In this document: positions 16,010 through 24,438 of the stretch, in pieces
Layout: each line of letters starts with the position of its first letter
How positions within the stretch are numbered: position 1 is the stretch's first letter
Source of the DNA: an uncultured Alphaproteobacteria bacterium
Lineage (GTDB): Bacteria > Pseudomonadota > Alphaproteobacteria > RF32 > CAG-239
Assembly (NCBI GenBank): GCA_944392325.1
Contig: CALXWI010000003.1
Location: 1-53,496, forward strand
Reading direction: 5' to 3'
Length of the DNA: 53,496 nt
Translations under genes and position numbers: made by a program
Notes under the pieces: generated by a model
Databases searched by the model: none
What the model saw: only the letters and a program-made list of their open reading frames with translations
What the model was told of the DNA's origin: nothing

Positions 16010-16522
16010 ATGACTTCAATGTTGCAAAAGTTGGAGCAGGGGCAGGCTGAGCTTGCCCCTCGCCGTGCTGAAGCCGAGGCGGATTTGTTGCGCTTTGCGG
16101 TTACGGATGTTTTGTTGTTTTGGAGCAACCAAGAATCACTCCATAAACTGCAGGCGGAATTGTGGCAGCCGGTTTTGGACTGGGTAGCCGACAAGTGCGG
16201 TGTGCCTCCTAAAGTAACAACAGGATTAGACGTGCCGGAGCAAGACCCGCGTTTGGTGCAGGCCTTGCAGCAGAGTTTGGCGCAGATGAGCCTGAAAAAG
16301 CTATCGGCAATGTTAGCCGCAGCTTTAGAAATGCGTTCAGTGTTGTTGGCGTGGGCGTTGGTGGAGCGTCGTATTAGTGCTGAGGAGGCTTATCAGGCCG
16401 CTTGGCTGGAGGAAATTTGGCAGGCAGAAAGATGGGGGGCTGACGAGGCGGCTGAAGCCAAGCGTCAGGATTATCACCGCAATTTGACCGAAGTTGAAAC
16501 TTTTTTGAATATGGCGGCTTGA
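16010..16522 (+). CDS. ATP12-family F1 ATPase assembly chaperone, N-terminally shortened
   Basis: The protein has 170 residues. The C-terminal domain of ATP12 is clear: LWQPVLDWVADKCG, VTTG, LALVERRISAEEAY and the terminal EEIWQAERWGADEAAEAKR segment. ATP12 binds the F1 alpha subunit before assembly and is confined to Alphaproteobacteria and mitochondria. Usual length is about 230-250 residues; the N-terminal beta domain of roughly 70-80 residues is absent. The ATG follows the asmA stop directly, so the missing part is not simply in a neighbouring frame just upstream. Domain loss or a split gene elsewhere are both possible. Confidence 0.8.
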   Translation: MTSMLQKLEQGQAELAPRRAEAEADLLRFAVTDVLLFWSNQESLHKLQAELWQPVLDWVADKCGVPPKVTTGLDVPEQDPRLVQALQQSLAQMSLKKLSAMLAAALEMRSVLLAWALVERRISAEEAYQAAWLEEIWQAERWGADEAAEAKRQDYHRNLTEVETFLNMAA

Positions 16523-16813
16523 GTGGAAAAAGAGGTTTATATTAAAATCAAAGGCCGTGTGCAAGGCATCGGTTTTCGCTGGTGGGCGGTCAAAACCGCT
16601 GAGGAAATCGGCGGAATTTCAGGTTGGGTTCGCAATGTGGAAGACGGCTCGGTTGAGATAATGATGTCCGGAGAGGAAGACAAGCTTGACCAAATGTTGT
16701 TAGCCTGTCACAAAGGGCCGCCTTTATCCCGAGTTGATGATGTATCTTTTATAGTGGGGCGTTGGAGCTCTTTTTTGCCGGAAGTTGTAAAAGGGGTTTT
16801 TAAACGCGCCTAG
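16523..16813 (+). CDS. acyP: Acylphosphatase
   Basis: The protein of 96 residues hydrolyses carboxyl-phosphate bonds. It has the signature GRVQGIGFRWW with the catalytic Arg, and GWVRNVEDGSVE with the catalytic Asn. The start is GTG immediately after the ATP12 stop (TGAGTG), so it is translationally coupled. The stop is followed at once by the palindromic repeat cluster. Confidence 0.93.
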   Translation: MEKEVYIKIKGRVQGIGFRWWAVKTAEEIGGISGWVRNVEDGSVEIMMSGEEDKLDQMLLACHKGPPLSRVDDVSFIVGRWSSFLPEVVKGVFKRA

Positions 16814-17193
16814 AAAACGGTGTATAATGGTCGATTTGGGCGTTGGCTGCAGGATGAAAGTGTCCTCACCTACTTCTTTGTAGGCTCCGGTACTTTCACC
16901 TTTGCCGCCTACAAATCGACTCATTCTCCACCGTTTTTACAAAATTGTGTATAATGGTTATCTAATACGGAAACTGCATGTAAAATGTTCGGTTACGTAC
17001 CTTTTTTGTACGCTCCCTCACATTTTCATTGGTTTCCTATTATATGACTCATTCTCCACCGTTTTTACAAAATTATGTATAATGGTCGATTTGGGCGTTG
17101 GCTGCAGGATGAAAGTGTCCTCACCTACTTCTTTGTAGGCTCCGGTACTTTCACCTTTGCCGCCTACAAATCGACTCATTCTCCACCGTTTTT
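16814..17193. repeat. Tandem cluster of three palindromic repeats (C1, C2, C3)
   Basis: C1 (16814-16937) and C3 (17069-17193) share an identical 91-bp core (16830-16920 and 17085-17175): GTCGATTTGGGCG...CGCCTACAAATCGAC with apex CCTAC-TTCTTT-GTAGG. C2 (16941-17065) is of the GTTATCTAATACGGAAAC / GTTTCCTATTATATGAC type with apex CGTAC-CTTTTTT-GTACG. Outer stems read AAAACGGTG / CACCGTTTT in C1. Each unit starts near GTGTATAATGG. The array begins at the base after the acyP stop. Confidence 0.92.
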
Positions 17194-17318
17194 GCAAAAT
17201 TGTGTATAATGGTCGCCTTAAAACTTTTTTCTTATTATTAACCTCATATATCGAAATTTTTAATTATGCGCATTGGTTGATTATGTGCATTGGGTAATTG
17301 TGGTTTGGTGGGGTGTGG

Positions 17319-17564
17319 TTAGCGTTTTATATGTTGGGTGATTTTGATGTCAATATCGCAATCAAGTGAATGGAGGTAGCTATAAAGTGTATCAAGTGAT
17401 ATGTTCTTGATGGCATTGCTATATTCCATTTTGAAGATTTTGTGCGGAGATAGGCAAGGGTTTTCTTGGGAGATTTGCTCATAACAACGGCCGCAAGCTA
17501 CTCGGCAATCTATAAGTTTGCGGCGGAGGTTTTTATAAAATTTTTGGCTGGTTGCATTTTTCAT
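17319..17564 (-). CDS. Small HTH-like protein downstream of leader 3
   Basis: The protein has 81 residues, with a basic N-terminus and four Cys in the first half (DCRVACGRC, PCLS). The segment PHKIFKMEYSNAIKNISLDTLYSYLHSLDC resembles the second half of an XRE-type helix-turn-helix domain. That would suggest a DNA-binding regulator or antitoxin-like protein, but the similarity is weak. AGGAG lies 10 nt before the ATG, which supports a real gene. It follows the terminator of structured leader 3 by about 31 nt. Confidence 0.65.
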   Translation of the reverse strand: MKNATSQKFYKNLRRKLIDCRVACGRCYEQISQENPCLSPHKIFKMEYSNAIKNISLDTLYSYLHSLDCDIDIKITQHIKR

Positions 17565-17593
17565 TATTATTAGCTCCTGATGTTTTTTTAGCT

Positions 17594-17629
17594 ATAAAAA
17601 AACCGTCCAAGCAGGTTAAACAAGGACGG
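17594..17629 (-). terminator. Terminator at the end of leader 3
   Basis: CCGTCC pairs with GGACGG around a 15-nt loop, followed by seven T on the minus strand. Confidence 0.85.
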
Positions 17630-17752
17630 GGAGCTCAAAAACTGCTAAACGACAGTCGCCGTTATTCAACATATTACCGGCACTCCCCGAAAGGGGAGAA
17701 AATTTCGTTTAGAGGTGTTTTTGAGGCACCGCGGCCGGTCCTTCCGACTGCA
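17594..17752 (-). ncRNA. Structured leader RNA 3 (new family, copy 3)
   Basis: On the minus strand the order is as follows. SL1 is CAGTCGG / CCGGCCG with a 5-nt loop and one mismatch. SL2 is GGTG / CACC, whose loop CTCAAAAA pairs with TTTTTGAG at 17634-17641. TAAACGA pairs with TCGTTTA. Then come a hairpin CTCCCC-TTTC-GGGGAG and a stem GCCG / CGGC. Blocks shared with leader 2 include GGTGCCTCAAAAACACC, GAATAACGGCGACTG and GCAGTTTTTGAGCTCC. AAGGAC near the 5' end can pair with GTCCTT in the terminator stem, a possible antiterminator. Confidence 0.72.
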
Positions 17753-17758
17753 GGTATA

Positions 17759-17787
17759 AGTTAACATAATATCTATGATTGATGCAA
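17759..17787 (-). promoter_or_regulatory. Putative promoter of leader 3
   Basis: TTGCAT (17782-17787), a 17-nt spacer and TTAACT (17759-17764), placed 8 nt before SL1 as at the other two leaders. The -10 box is weak. Confidence 0.5.
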
Positions 17788-17810
17788 GAGTTTTTTGTTT
17801 TTAAAATGCC

Positions 17811-17837
17811 AAAACCGAGGTGATGGCCTCGGTTTTT
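17811..17837. terminator. Bidirectional terminator
   Basis: A perfect 10-bp stem, AAAACCGAGG / CCTCGGTTTT. It ends the 17836-18432 gene and separates it from leader 3. Confidence 0.75.
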
Positions 17838-18432
17838 ATGACATACTCAAAACTCTTTTTAACTGGTCTGAGTTTTTGGTGATTATCTCCTGAAAGCGCT
17901 CATCTTTTAAGATGTTAGTGTTCAGGAGCAAAATGCTCTCAAATAATAGGCGGATAGAATTTTCTTCCTGTCTGATACGCTCGGTATCCATGGTGACGGA
18001 GTAGAGGTATTCAAGGATTAATTCCTCATTGTCGCCTTGTTCATAAATATTTTCGGTTGTTAGCTGGGAATTGTTTTTGTGGTTTAATTCCCAATCTAAA
18101 TATATATGCACGGACGGGTTTAAATCAACCATATTGTCCAGCATATAATGCAGGTGAAACAGAGAAAACTCCTTCCACTCTTGATGGAGAGGGGTTTCGG
18201 CACATAATTGTTCCAGCTGTTTGAACACACGATTGGAACAATCACTACATTCAGTTTTACTGCAACTGCAGCAGGCCGCGAACATCTTAAAGATGTTATT
18301 TGAAAATAGCAAATCTAATAAAATCTTGGCTATTTTCAAATTGTCAGTCTTTTGTTCGTAGCAAAAAACTTCTTCCTCCTCCGGTATTATGGTTGAGATA
18401 ATATCGCAGAGGCAGTCCCTAATTTGCTTCAT
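17836..18432 (-). CDS. Hypothetical protein with Cys cluster
   Basis: The protein has 198 residues, is acidic and mostly helical, with no signal peptide or membrane segment. A Cys cluster (CCSCSKTECSDC) near residues 54-65 may bind metal. I do not recognise the family; a TetR-like size is coincidental because no HTH is visible. The ATG at 18432 lacks a clear ribosome-binding site. A promoter TTGACA-17-TAAATT lies at 18465-18493 on the minus strand, and the gene ends in a good terminator. Base composition is AT-richer than its neighbours. Confidence 0.65.
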   Translation of the reverse strand: MKQIRDCLCDIISTIIPEEEEVFCYEQKTDNLKIAKILLDLLFSNNIFKMFAACCSCSKTECSDCSNRVFKQLEQLCAETPLHQEWKEFSLFHLHYMLDNMVDLNPSVHIYLDWELNHKNNSQLTTENIYEQGDNEELILEYLYSVTMDTERIRQEENSIRLLFESILLLNTNILKDERFQEIITKNSDQLKRVLSMS

Positions 18433-18464
18433 AATATATCATAATTATAGTTTTCCAGTAAGGC

Positions 18465-18493
18465 AATTTACTATAATGGACAAAATTTGTCAA
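18465..18493 (-). promoter_or_regulatory. Promoter for the 17836-18432 gene
   Basis: TTGACA (18488-18493), a 17-nt spacer and TAAATT on the minus strand. Confidence 0.6.
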
Positions 18494-18509
18494 GCAAAAA
18501 AATTAACAC

Positions 18510-18538
18510 TTGATTAAAAAAAATGCAGAAAGTATAAA
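18510..18538 (+). promoter_or_regulatory. Promoter for the 18571 small gene
   Basis: TTGATT (18510-18515), a 17-nt spacer, TATAAA (18533-18538). It diverges from the promoter at 18465-18493. Confidence 0.65.
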
Positions 18539-18570
18539 TATAGTAAAATTTATTATTAATTATAAGCATT

Positions 18571-18813
18571 ATGATTACAAAGGTTAAAGTTATTATGGGG
18601 ATTGAGTTGCTTGGTTTTGTGCTGCTTTGGGGCGGTGGAATCTGGGTAATGATTGGGGTTGCTCTGATGCTTGCGGCTTTTTTGTTGCTGCTGCGGCGGT
18701 ATCTGAAAGTCTGGAAAAAAGGAAAATATACCTATTACAACGGGCTGGGGCGAATCAATAATTATGAGGAAGAAGAACATCAAAAAGGCTGGAGGAGATA
18801 TTGGCCTTTTTAA
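18571..18813 (+). CDS. Small membrane protein of unknown function
   Basis: The protein has 80 residues. A long hydrophobic stretch (MGIELLGFVLLWGGGIWVMI, then GVALMLAAFLLLL) gives one or two membrane helices. A basic region follows, then an aromatic and acidic tail (TYYNGLGRINNYEEEEH). The ATG at 18571 has no Shine-Dalgarno sequence. An internal ATG at 18595 has AAGG further upstream and would remove eight residues. A well-formed promoter precedes it and a terminator follows, so it is probably real. Confidence 0.6.
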   Translation: MITKVKVIMGIELLGFVLLWGGGIWVMIGVALMLAAFLLLLRRYLKVWKKGKYTYYNGLGRINNYEEEEHQKGWRRYWPF

Positions 18814-18825
18814 GCAAAAAAAAAC

Positions 18826-18853
18826 AAAGGCTTGAGTCTAAACTCAAGCCTTT
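18826..18853. terminator. Bidirectional terminator
   Basis: A perfect 12-bp stem (AAAGGCTTGAGT / ACTCAAGCCTTT) with a CTAA loop. An A-run lies on the left and T on the right, so it serves both the 18571 gene and trhP. Confidence 0.85.
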
Positions 18854-18857
18854 GGGT

Positions 18858-20252
18858 TTATTTGATTAAGGTTTTGAACTCTTGCTGCTTGCGGTGGAGC
18901 ATTTCCCCATTGGGGCCTGATAAGGGTTGAAACTTGCGGGCAATGGTGTATTGCGGCAAAAGACGTTTGACCTCGTTGATATCTTGGTTCCAGACCGTGG
19001 GACGGAGGCGGATTTTTTTGCCTTGTCCGGCTGAGACTTTGGCAGTGATTTCGCCGCTGTCGGCGTCTTCAAACTCGGTGAGGCTCAGCCGCAGGTTGTT
19101 GAGGCTGTGGGGTTGCAAAAACGCTATACTTTCGCCGCTGTCAATGTAGTTGCGGATTTCAAAAATGGCGTCATCTCCCTGCCATTCAACGATTGAACCG
19201 GCAAAGAGCCAATCCCCGAGGGTGCGAGTGTATTCATAATTTTGGCTGATGTTGGTCAGCTTGCCATCGTGAAAACCAAGGCAGTAGCCGCGGTTTTGCA
19301 GGGTGTCAAGCTCGGGCATATAGCGCGTATAGTCCCAAGTGTCGGGCGAAGAATACCAGTCATCAATGGCTTGGCGATAAGTGCGGGCAACAATGCCGGC
19401 GTAGTATTCGGTCTTGTTGCGGCCCTCAACTTTGAGCGAATCCATCCCAATACCGAGCAAATCCGGCAGTCTGGGCAAAAGGCACATATCTTTGGAGTTG
19501 AGCATATAGCCGCCGTGCTCGTCTTCCATAACCTCATAATATTCTCCGGGGCGGAACTCCTCCTCAAGCAAAAACTCAAACGAATCTTTGTTGTGTTCAT
19601 CAATAGTGAGCTCTTTGATGCTGCCGTCTTTGAGCCTAAGGTGCAGCTTGTAGTGCCAGCGGCAGCAGTGGGCGCATTTGCCCTGATTGGCGCTGCGGTC
19701 GGCCAGATAATTGGATATCAGGCAGCGGCCGGAATAAGACATACACATAGCCCCGTGCATAAAGCATTCAAGCAAAATGTCAGGGCATTGCTCGCGAATC
19801 TCCTTCATTTCGGCAAAGGTGACCTCGCGCCCAAGGACGCAGAGCTTAGCCCCTTGCTGCTGCCAAAACTTGACCGCCTGAGCCGAGCAGATGTTGGCCT
19901 GTGTGGAAACAAACAGGTTGAGCTCGGGGGCGTGCTCCTTAACAAACATAAAAACTCCGGGGTCGGCAATCAAAACTCCGTCAGGCTTGAGCTGGCGCAG
20001 GGTCTCAACAAAAGTGGGGAGCTTGGCAACATCACGATTGTGCATAAACAGATTGAGTGTCAAATAAATCTTTTTGCCGTGGCGGTGTACAAACTCTATG
20101 CCTTCACGGAGTTCTTCCATACTGAATTTGGATTGAGCGCGGAGGCACATATCAGGTGTGCCGGCATAGACAGCATCTGCGCCGTACAAAATTGCGGTTT
20201 TGAGCTTGACTAATGAGCCTGCCGGCAATAAAAGTTCAGCTTTATCTAACAT
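18858..20252 (-). CDS. trhP: U32 family protein, tRNA hydroxylation protein TrhP-like
   Basis: The protein has 464 residues. It begins AELLLPAGSLVKLKTAILYGADAVY as U32 proteins do. The U32 signature ECFMHGAMCMSYSGRCLIS is followed by NQGKCAHCCRW, giving the Cys set thought to bind an iron-sulfur cluster. The C-terminal U32 beta domain (LLFAGSIVEWQ-like region, IRLRPTVWNQ) is present. TrhP works with prephenate-derived chemistry to hydroxylate U34 of some tRNAs; RlhA is the alternative subfamily. It starts 4 nt after the DUF3108 gene, so the two are likely cotranscribed. Confidence 0.82.
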   Translation of the reverse strand: MLDKAELLLPAGSLVKLKTAILYGADAVYAGTPDMCLRAQSKFSMEELREGIEFVHRHGKKIYLTLNLFMHNRDVAKLPTFVETLRQLKPDGVLIADPGVFMFVKEHAPELNLFVSTQANICSAQAVKFWQQQGAKLCVLGREVTFAEMKEIREQCPDILLECFMHGAMCMSYSGRCLISNYLADRSANQGKCAHCCRWHYKLHLRLKDGSIKELTIDEHNKDSFEFLLEEEFRPGEYYEVMEDEHGGYMLNSKDMCLLPRLPDLLGIGMDSLKVEGRNKTEYYAGIVARTYRQAIDDWYSSPDTWDYTRYMPELDTLQNRGYCLGFHDGKLTNISQNYEYTRTLGDWLFAGSIVEWQGDDAIFEIRNYIDSGESIAFLQPHSLNNLRLSLTEFEDADSGEITAKVSAGQGKKIRLRPTVWNQDINEVKRLLPQYTIARKFQPLSGPNGEMLHRKQQEFKTLIK

Positions 20253-20255
20253 AAT

Positions 20256-21029
20256 TTATTCCTTAACGGTAATGTTTTGGGCATAGACATTGAGCTCGCC
20301 CAAAGGTGTGGAGTCAATATGAATCCGGCTGATGAACGGCAATTTGCTTTGCTCATCTTCCAGAATCCAAAAATATATCGGTCGATCAGAGGTGATTTGC
20401 CATAAAAGGTCGTCGCCGGTGTTGTCGAGCTTGTCAATATAGAGCGAGCATTTGTGCGCCGTGCCGCTGAACGGAGAATACTCGTTGGCGTTGACGGGCT
20501 CATCGCCTTCATCCTTAAAAATCACCGCAAAGCGGCGCTTGCCGTCAAAAACCTCCATACGAGAATCGCAAAAACGGACCTCGTTGTATTGTTTGGCCAT
20601 CTCGGCAAAGACGGTTTGCAAATCAGTAGTGCCGTCGTTTTTGGGGTCTTGGGTGATTTCAACCTTTTTGCTTTTGTCGTTCTTGCTGCTGAGGCGGTAG
20701 ACGGGAACTCCTTCATCATTATAAATCAGCTCTTTGGTGCGGCGGTTGGTGCGGGTTTGCGAGGCATATTTGTAAACCTCGGTTTGCAACTCGCCGTCGG
20801 GGTTGATTTTGCCGGAAGTCAGGTAATGTGCAGTAAACGGGTAAATGGCATCAAAAAAACCGTTGGTTTGGACTACCGACTGCGCTTTGTAATGCGATTT
20901 ATCAAGCGTATATTCAAAACTGGTACGGCTGGCGTCAAATGGGCCAATGTGCACGATAAAGTCGTGTTTGATGCCCGAAGCCTGTGCCGTGCCGCACAAA
21001 AACAGCAAAAAAAGTATCTTTTTAAACAT
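20256..21029 (-). CDS. Exported DUF3108 protein
   Basis: The protein has 257 residues with a signal peptide (MFKKILFLLFLCGTAQAS). The body fits the DUF3108 pattern: an early YTLDKSHYKAQS strand pair, FDGKRRFAVIF, SGTAHKCSLYIDKL, and a terminal LPFISRIHIDSTPLGELNV. This family is common in Alphaproteobacteria and has a beta-rich periplasmic fold of unknown role. Two Cys (CDSRMEV and HKCSLY) may form a disulfide. It lies immediately upstream of trhP. Confidence 0.8.
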   Translation of the reverse strand: MFKKILFLLFLCGTAQASGIKHDFIVHIGPFDASRTSFEYTLDKSHYKAQSVVQTNGFFDAIYPFTAHYLTSGKINPDGELQTEVYKYASQTRTNRRTKELIYNDEGVPVYRLSSKNDKSKKVEITQDPKNDGTTDLQTVFAEMAKQYNEVRFCDSRMEVFDGKRRFAVIFKDEGDEPVNANEYSPFSGTAHKCSLYIDKLDNTGDDLLWQITSDRPIYFWILEDEQSKLPFISRIHIDSTPLGELNVYAQNITVKE

Positions 21030-21100
21030 GGCTCTTAGTCTTTCTTTAAATCTTTTGCGAGCATACTATCATAAATTTTTTTAATTTAAAGGGTTTTAAA

Positions 21101-22015
21101 ATGGTAAAAAAAGTTTTGGTACTCAAAGGCGGTTTTTCGGCCGAAAGAGAGGTTAGCTTGGTGAGCGCTGATGGCGTGGAGCAGGCCTTGCGTAAGTTGG
21201 GGTATGAGGTTGTGGCACATGACTGGAAAACCCCTGATGCTTTGTTGAAAGTAATTAAGGAGTTTAAGCCCGATGTGGTGTTTAATGCTTTGCACGGAAA
21301 TTGGGGCGAAGACGGCGAGATTCAGGGATTTTTAGATGTGTTGCAAATCCCTTATACGCACTCGGGTTTGCGGGCGTCGTTGCTCGGAATGGACAAGAGC
21401 CTGACCAAAATCATTGCCGAGCAAAACGGGGTGCCGGTGGCTCAAGGGGAGAAAATGACCTTTGCGCAGTTTAAGGCCAAAGGGACTAAGCTTGATTTTC
21501 CCTATGTGATGAAACCGGCGGCAGACGGCTCCAGCGTGGGGGTATTTATTATCCATAACCAAGCCGATTTAGCGCAAGTCAACTATGATGACGAGCGGGA
21601 GATTTTGATTGAAAAATATATTGCCGGACAAGAGCTCACCGTGGCAGTACTGGACGGCAAAGCTTTGGCCGTGACCGAGTTGTGTGCCGCCAATGAGTTT
21701 TATGACTATCAAGCCAAATATACCGCCGGTATGACCGTACACAAGTTGCCGGCAGATATTCCTTCTGAAGTTGCCAAGCAAGCCATGCGCTATGCCGAAG
21801 TTATTCACCAGGCTTTAGGCTGCAGGGCGGTATCACGTTCTGATTTTCGCTACAACCCTCAAGACGGGGTGGTCTTTTTGGAGGTTAATACGAATCCGGG
21901 GTTGACCCCGCTTTCTTTAGTCCCTGAGCAAGCGCGTTTTTGTGGTATAGGGTATGAGGGGTTGTGTGAGAAGTTGCTTGCATCTGCCTCCTTTCGGTGT
22001 ATAATGGGCGATTAG
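21101..22015 (+). CDS. ddl: D-alanine--D-alanine ligase
   Basis: The protein of 304 residues is an ATP-grasp enzyme that makes the D-Ala-D-Ala dipeptide of peptidoglycan. LKGGFSAEREVSLVS at the N-terminus, ALHGNWGEDGEIQGFL, YVMKPAADGSSVGV, and VFLEVNTNPGLTPLSLVPEQA carry the substrate, ATP and Mg sites. AAAGGG precedes the ATG. The last residues (FRCIMGD and stop) are encoded by the left arm of a palindromic repeat, so the native C-terminus was replaced or trimmed. The preceding gene diverges. Confidence 0.95.
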   Translation: MVKKVLVLKGGFSAEREVSLVSADGVEQALRKLGYEVVAHDWKTPDALLKVIKEFKPDVVFNALHGNWGEDGEIQGFLDVLQIPYTHSGLRASLLGMDKSLTKIIAEQNGVPVAQGEKMTFAQFKAKGTKLDFPYVMKPAADGSSVGVFIIHNQADLAQVNYDDEREILIEKYIAGQELTVAVLDGKALAVTELCAANEFYDYQAKYTAGMTVHKLPADIPSEVAKQAMRYAEVIHQALGCRAVSRSDFRYNPQDGVVFLEVNTNPGLTPLSLVPEQARFCGIGYEGLCEKLLASASFRCIMGD

Positions 22016-22115
22016 GGCGTTGTCGGCGGCCTCGAAAAATTCACGTACTTTTTTTGTACGCTAAAATTTTTCTCGTCCTTGACGCCTACTACTCGCCTCA
22101 TTCTCCACCGAAAGG
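21990..22115. repeat. Palindromic repeat overlapping the ddl 3' end (copy D1)
   Basis: Outer stem CCTTTCGGTG / CACCGAAAGG, core 22007-22097 (GGCGATTAG / CTACTCGCC), inner stem CGAAAAATT / AATTTTTCTCG, apex CGTAC-TTTTTTT-GTACG. The ddl stop lies in the left arm. Confidence 0.88.
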
Positions 22116-22121
22116 ACTTTC

Positions 22122-22235
22122 GGTGTATAATGGGCAACTAATACAGAAACTGCGTGCTTTAGGTGTATAATGGGTAACTAATACAGAAACTGCGTGTTTT
22201 AGGTGTATAATGGGCAACTAATACAGAAAAGTGTA
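22122..22235. repeat. Tandem 40-bp direct repeats of the palindrome left arm
   Basis: Three units start at 22122, 22162 and 22202, each GGTGTATAATGGG(C/T)AACTAATACAGAAA; the third is truncated at miaA. No right arms are present. The miaA start codon is only 3 nt after the array. Confidence 0.92.
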
Positions 22236-22238
22236 TAG

Positions 22239-23186
22239 ATGGATAAAACTAATTTAGTAATTGTTATCGGCGGGCCTACCGCTTCCGGAAAATCGCAGCT
22301 CGCGATGGATGTGGCTTTATCCCTCGGCGGTGCCGTGGTTAATGCCGATGCAATGCAGATGTATAAAAATACTCCGATTATTTCAGCTTGTCCGACGCCT
22401 GAGGACAAAGCCATGGTCGAACACTGCTTGTATGAAGTTTGGGATGCCGCCCAAAACGGATCGGTGGTGGAGTGGCTCGAGCTGGCTAATGCCGAAATCC
22501 GCCGCTTGTGGGCGGAGGGAAAAGTCCCCGTTGTGGTGGGCGGAACCGGAATGTATATTGACAACCTGATTAACGGTGTGACCCCAATCCCTGAGACGGC
22601 TGCCGAGGTTAAGCGCAAAGTTCAGCAGATGTTGGCCGAGCAAGGAGTAAATGCATTGCATAATTTGTTGGCCGAATTGGACCCGCTTACGGCTCAGCGA
22701 CTCAGCCCTAATGATACAACCAGAGTTCGCCGCGCCTTGGAGGTGTTTTATGATACGGGGAAACCGTTAAGCAAGTGGTACCAAATCCCGATGGTTAAAA
22801 AACTGCCGGAGGCTCGGTTTGAGGTTATACGCATTATTCCTCATAAAGATGAACTTGATGAACGCTGCTTTATTCGCTTTGATAAAATGATGCAGCAAGG
22901 AGCTTTAGCCGAAGTTGAGGCCTTGGCTAAACGCAACTTGAGCCCTAAACTGCCGGCGATGCGTGCGCTCGGTGTGCCGGAGCTGTTGGAATATGTGGCG
23001 GGCAAAATATCTTTAGACGAGGCCGTGGCTTTGGGCAAACTCCATACCCGACAATATGCCAAACGCCAACGTACTTGGTTTAATAATAAACTAAATCAGG
23101 GGCAGGTGTTGCCATGCTGCTATAATAAAAATAATTTGGTAGTAAAAAATTTACTTAATTGTGTTAATAAGGGTGTTAAAAAGTAA
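22239..23186 (+). CDS. miaA: tRNA dimethylallyltransferase
   Basis: The protein of 315 residues transfers a dimethylallyl group to A37 of tRNAs reading UNN codons. P-loop IGGPTASGKSQLA, NADAMQMYK, VVVGGTGMYIDNL and LSPNDTTRVRRALEV are present. The C-terminal RQYAKRQRTWFNNKL is typical. The ATG at 22239 has no Shine-Dalgarno sequence because its upstream region is the repeat array. An unusual translation or transcript start is therefore likely. Confidence 0.95.
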   Translation: MDKTNLVIVIGGPTASGKSQLAMDVALSLGGAVVNADAMQMYKNTPIISACPTPEDKAMVEHCLYEVWDAAQNGSVVEWLELANAEIRRLWAEGKVPVVVGGTGMYIDNLINGVTPIPETAAEVKRKVQQMLAEQGVNALHNLLAELDPLTAQRLSPNDTTRVRRALEVFYDTGKPLSKWYQIPMVKKLPEARFEVIRIIPHKDELDERCFIRFDKMMQQGALAEVEALAKRNLSPKLPAMRALGVPELLEYVAGKISLDEAVALGKLHTRQYAKRQRTWFNNKLNQGQVLPCCYNKNNLVVKNLLNCVNKGVKK

Positions 23187-23253
23187 CTATATTGAGTTGC
23201 ACTGCAGTTAATAAGGTTATAAAAAGAAATAAATTTTAGGTTAAAGACTTTAA

Positions 23254-24310
<1,057 letters not shown>

Positions 24311-24312
<2 letters not shown>

Positions 24313-24438
24313 AAAATGTGTATAATGGTCATCTAATACGGAAACTGCGAATAAATCGCTCAGTCATGTACCTTTTTGTACACTCCGTTCGCGATTTTTC
24401 TGGTTTCCTATTATATGACTCGTTCTCCGCAGTTTTTT
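24311..24438. repeat. Palindromic repeat between mreB and mreC (copy E)
   Basis: Core 24328-24419: GTCATCTAATACGGAAAC pairs with GTTTCCTATTATATGAC, an inner AATCGC / GCGATT stem follows, and the apex is TGTAC-CTTTTT-GTACA. The outer A and T runs pair. It starts at the mreB stop codon and may act as an attenuator or processing site between mreB and mreC. Confidence 0.88.

Noticed and set aside
16821..16830. GTGTATAATGG in every palindrome as a promoter
   Set aside because: TATAAT is present, but TTTACA lies only 8 nt upstream in the linker and no -35 box is at 16-18 nt. The motif is explained by the paired outer arm of the palindrome. Weak promoter activity cannot be excluded.
17594..17752. 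6S RNA or tmRNA identity for leader 3
   Set aside because: The rod-like pairing suggested 6S RNA, but the large symmetric central bubble is missing, and a terminator and ORF follow as at the two homologous leaders. No tag-coding segment or tRNA-like acceptor exists for tmRNA.
19242..20213. Open frame antisense to trhP
   Set aside because: Shadow frame of a clearly identified gene; no ribosome-binding site.
22122..22235. Regularly spaced repeats as a CRISPR array
   Set aside because: The 40-bp units are contiguous with no variable spacers, and no cas genes are present.
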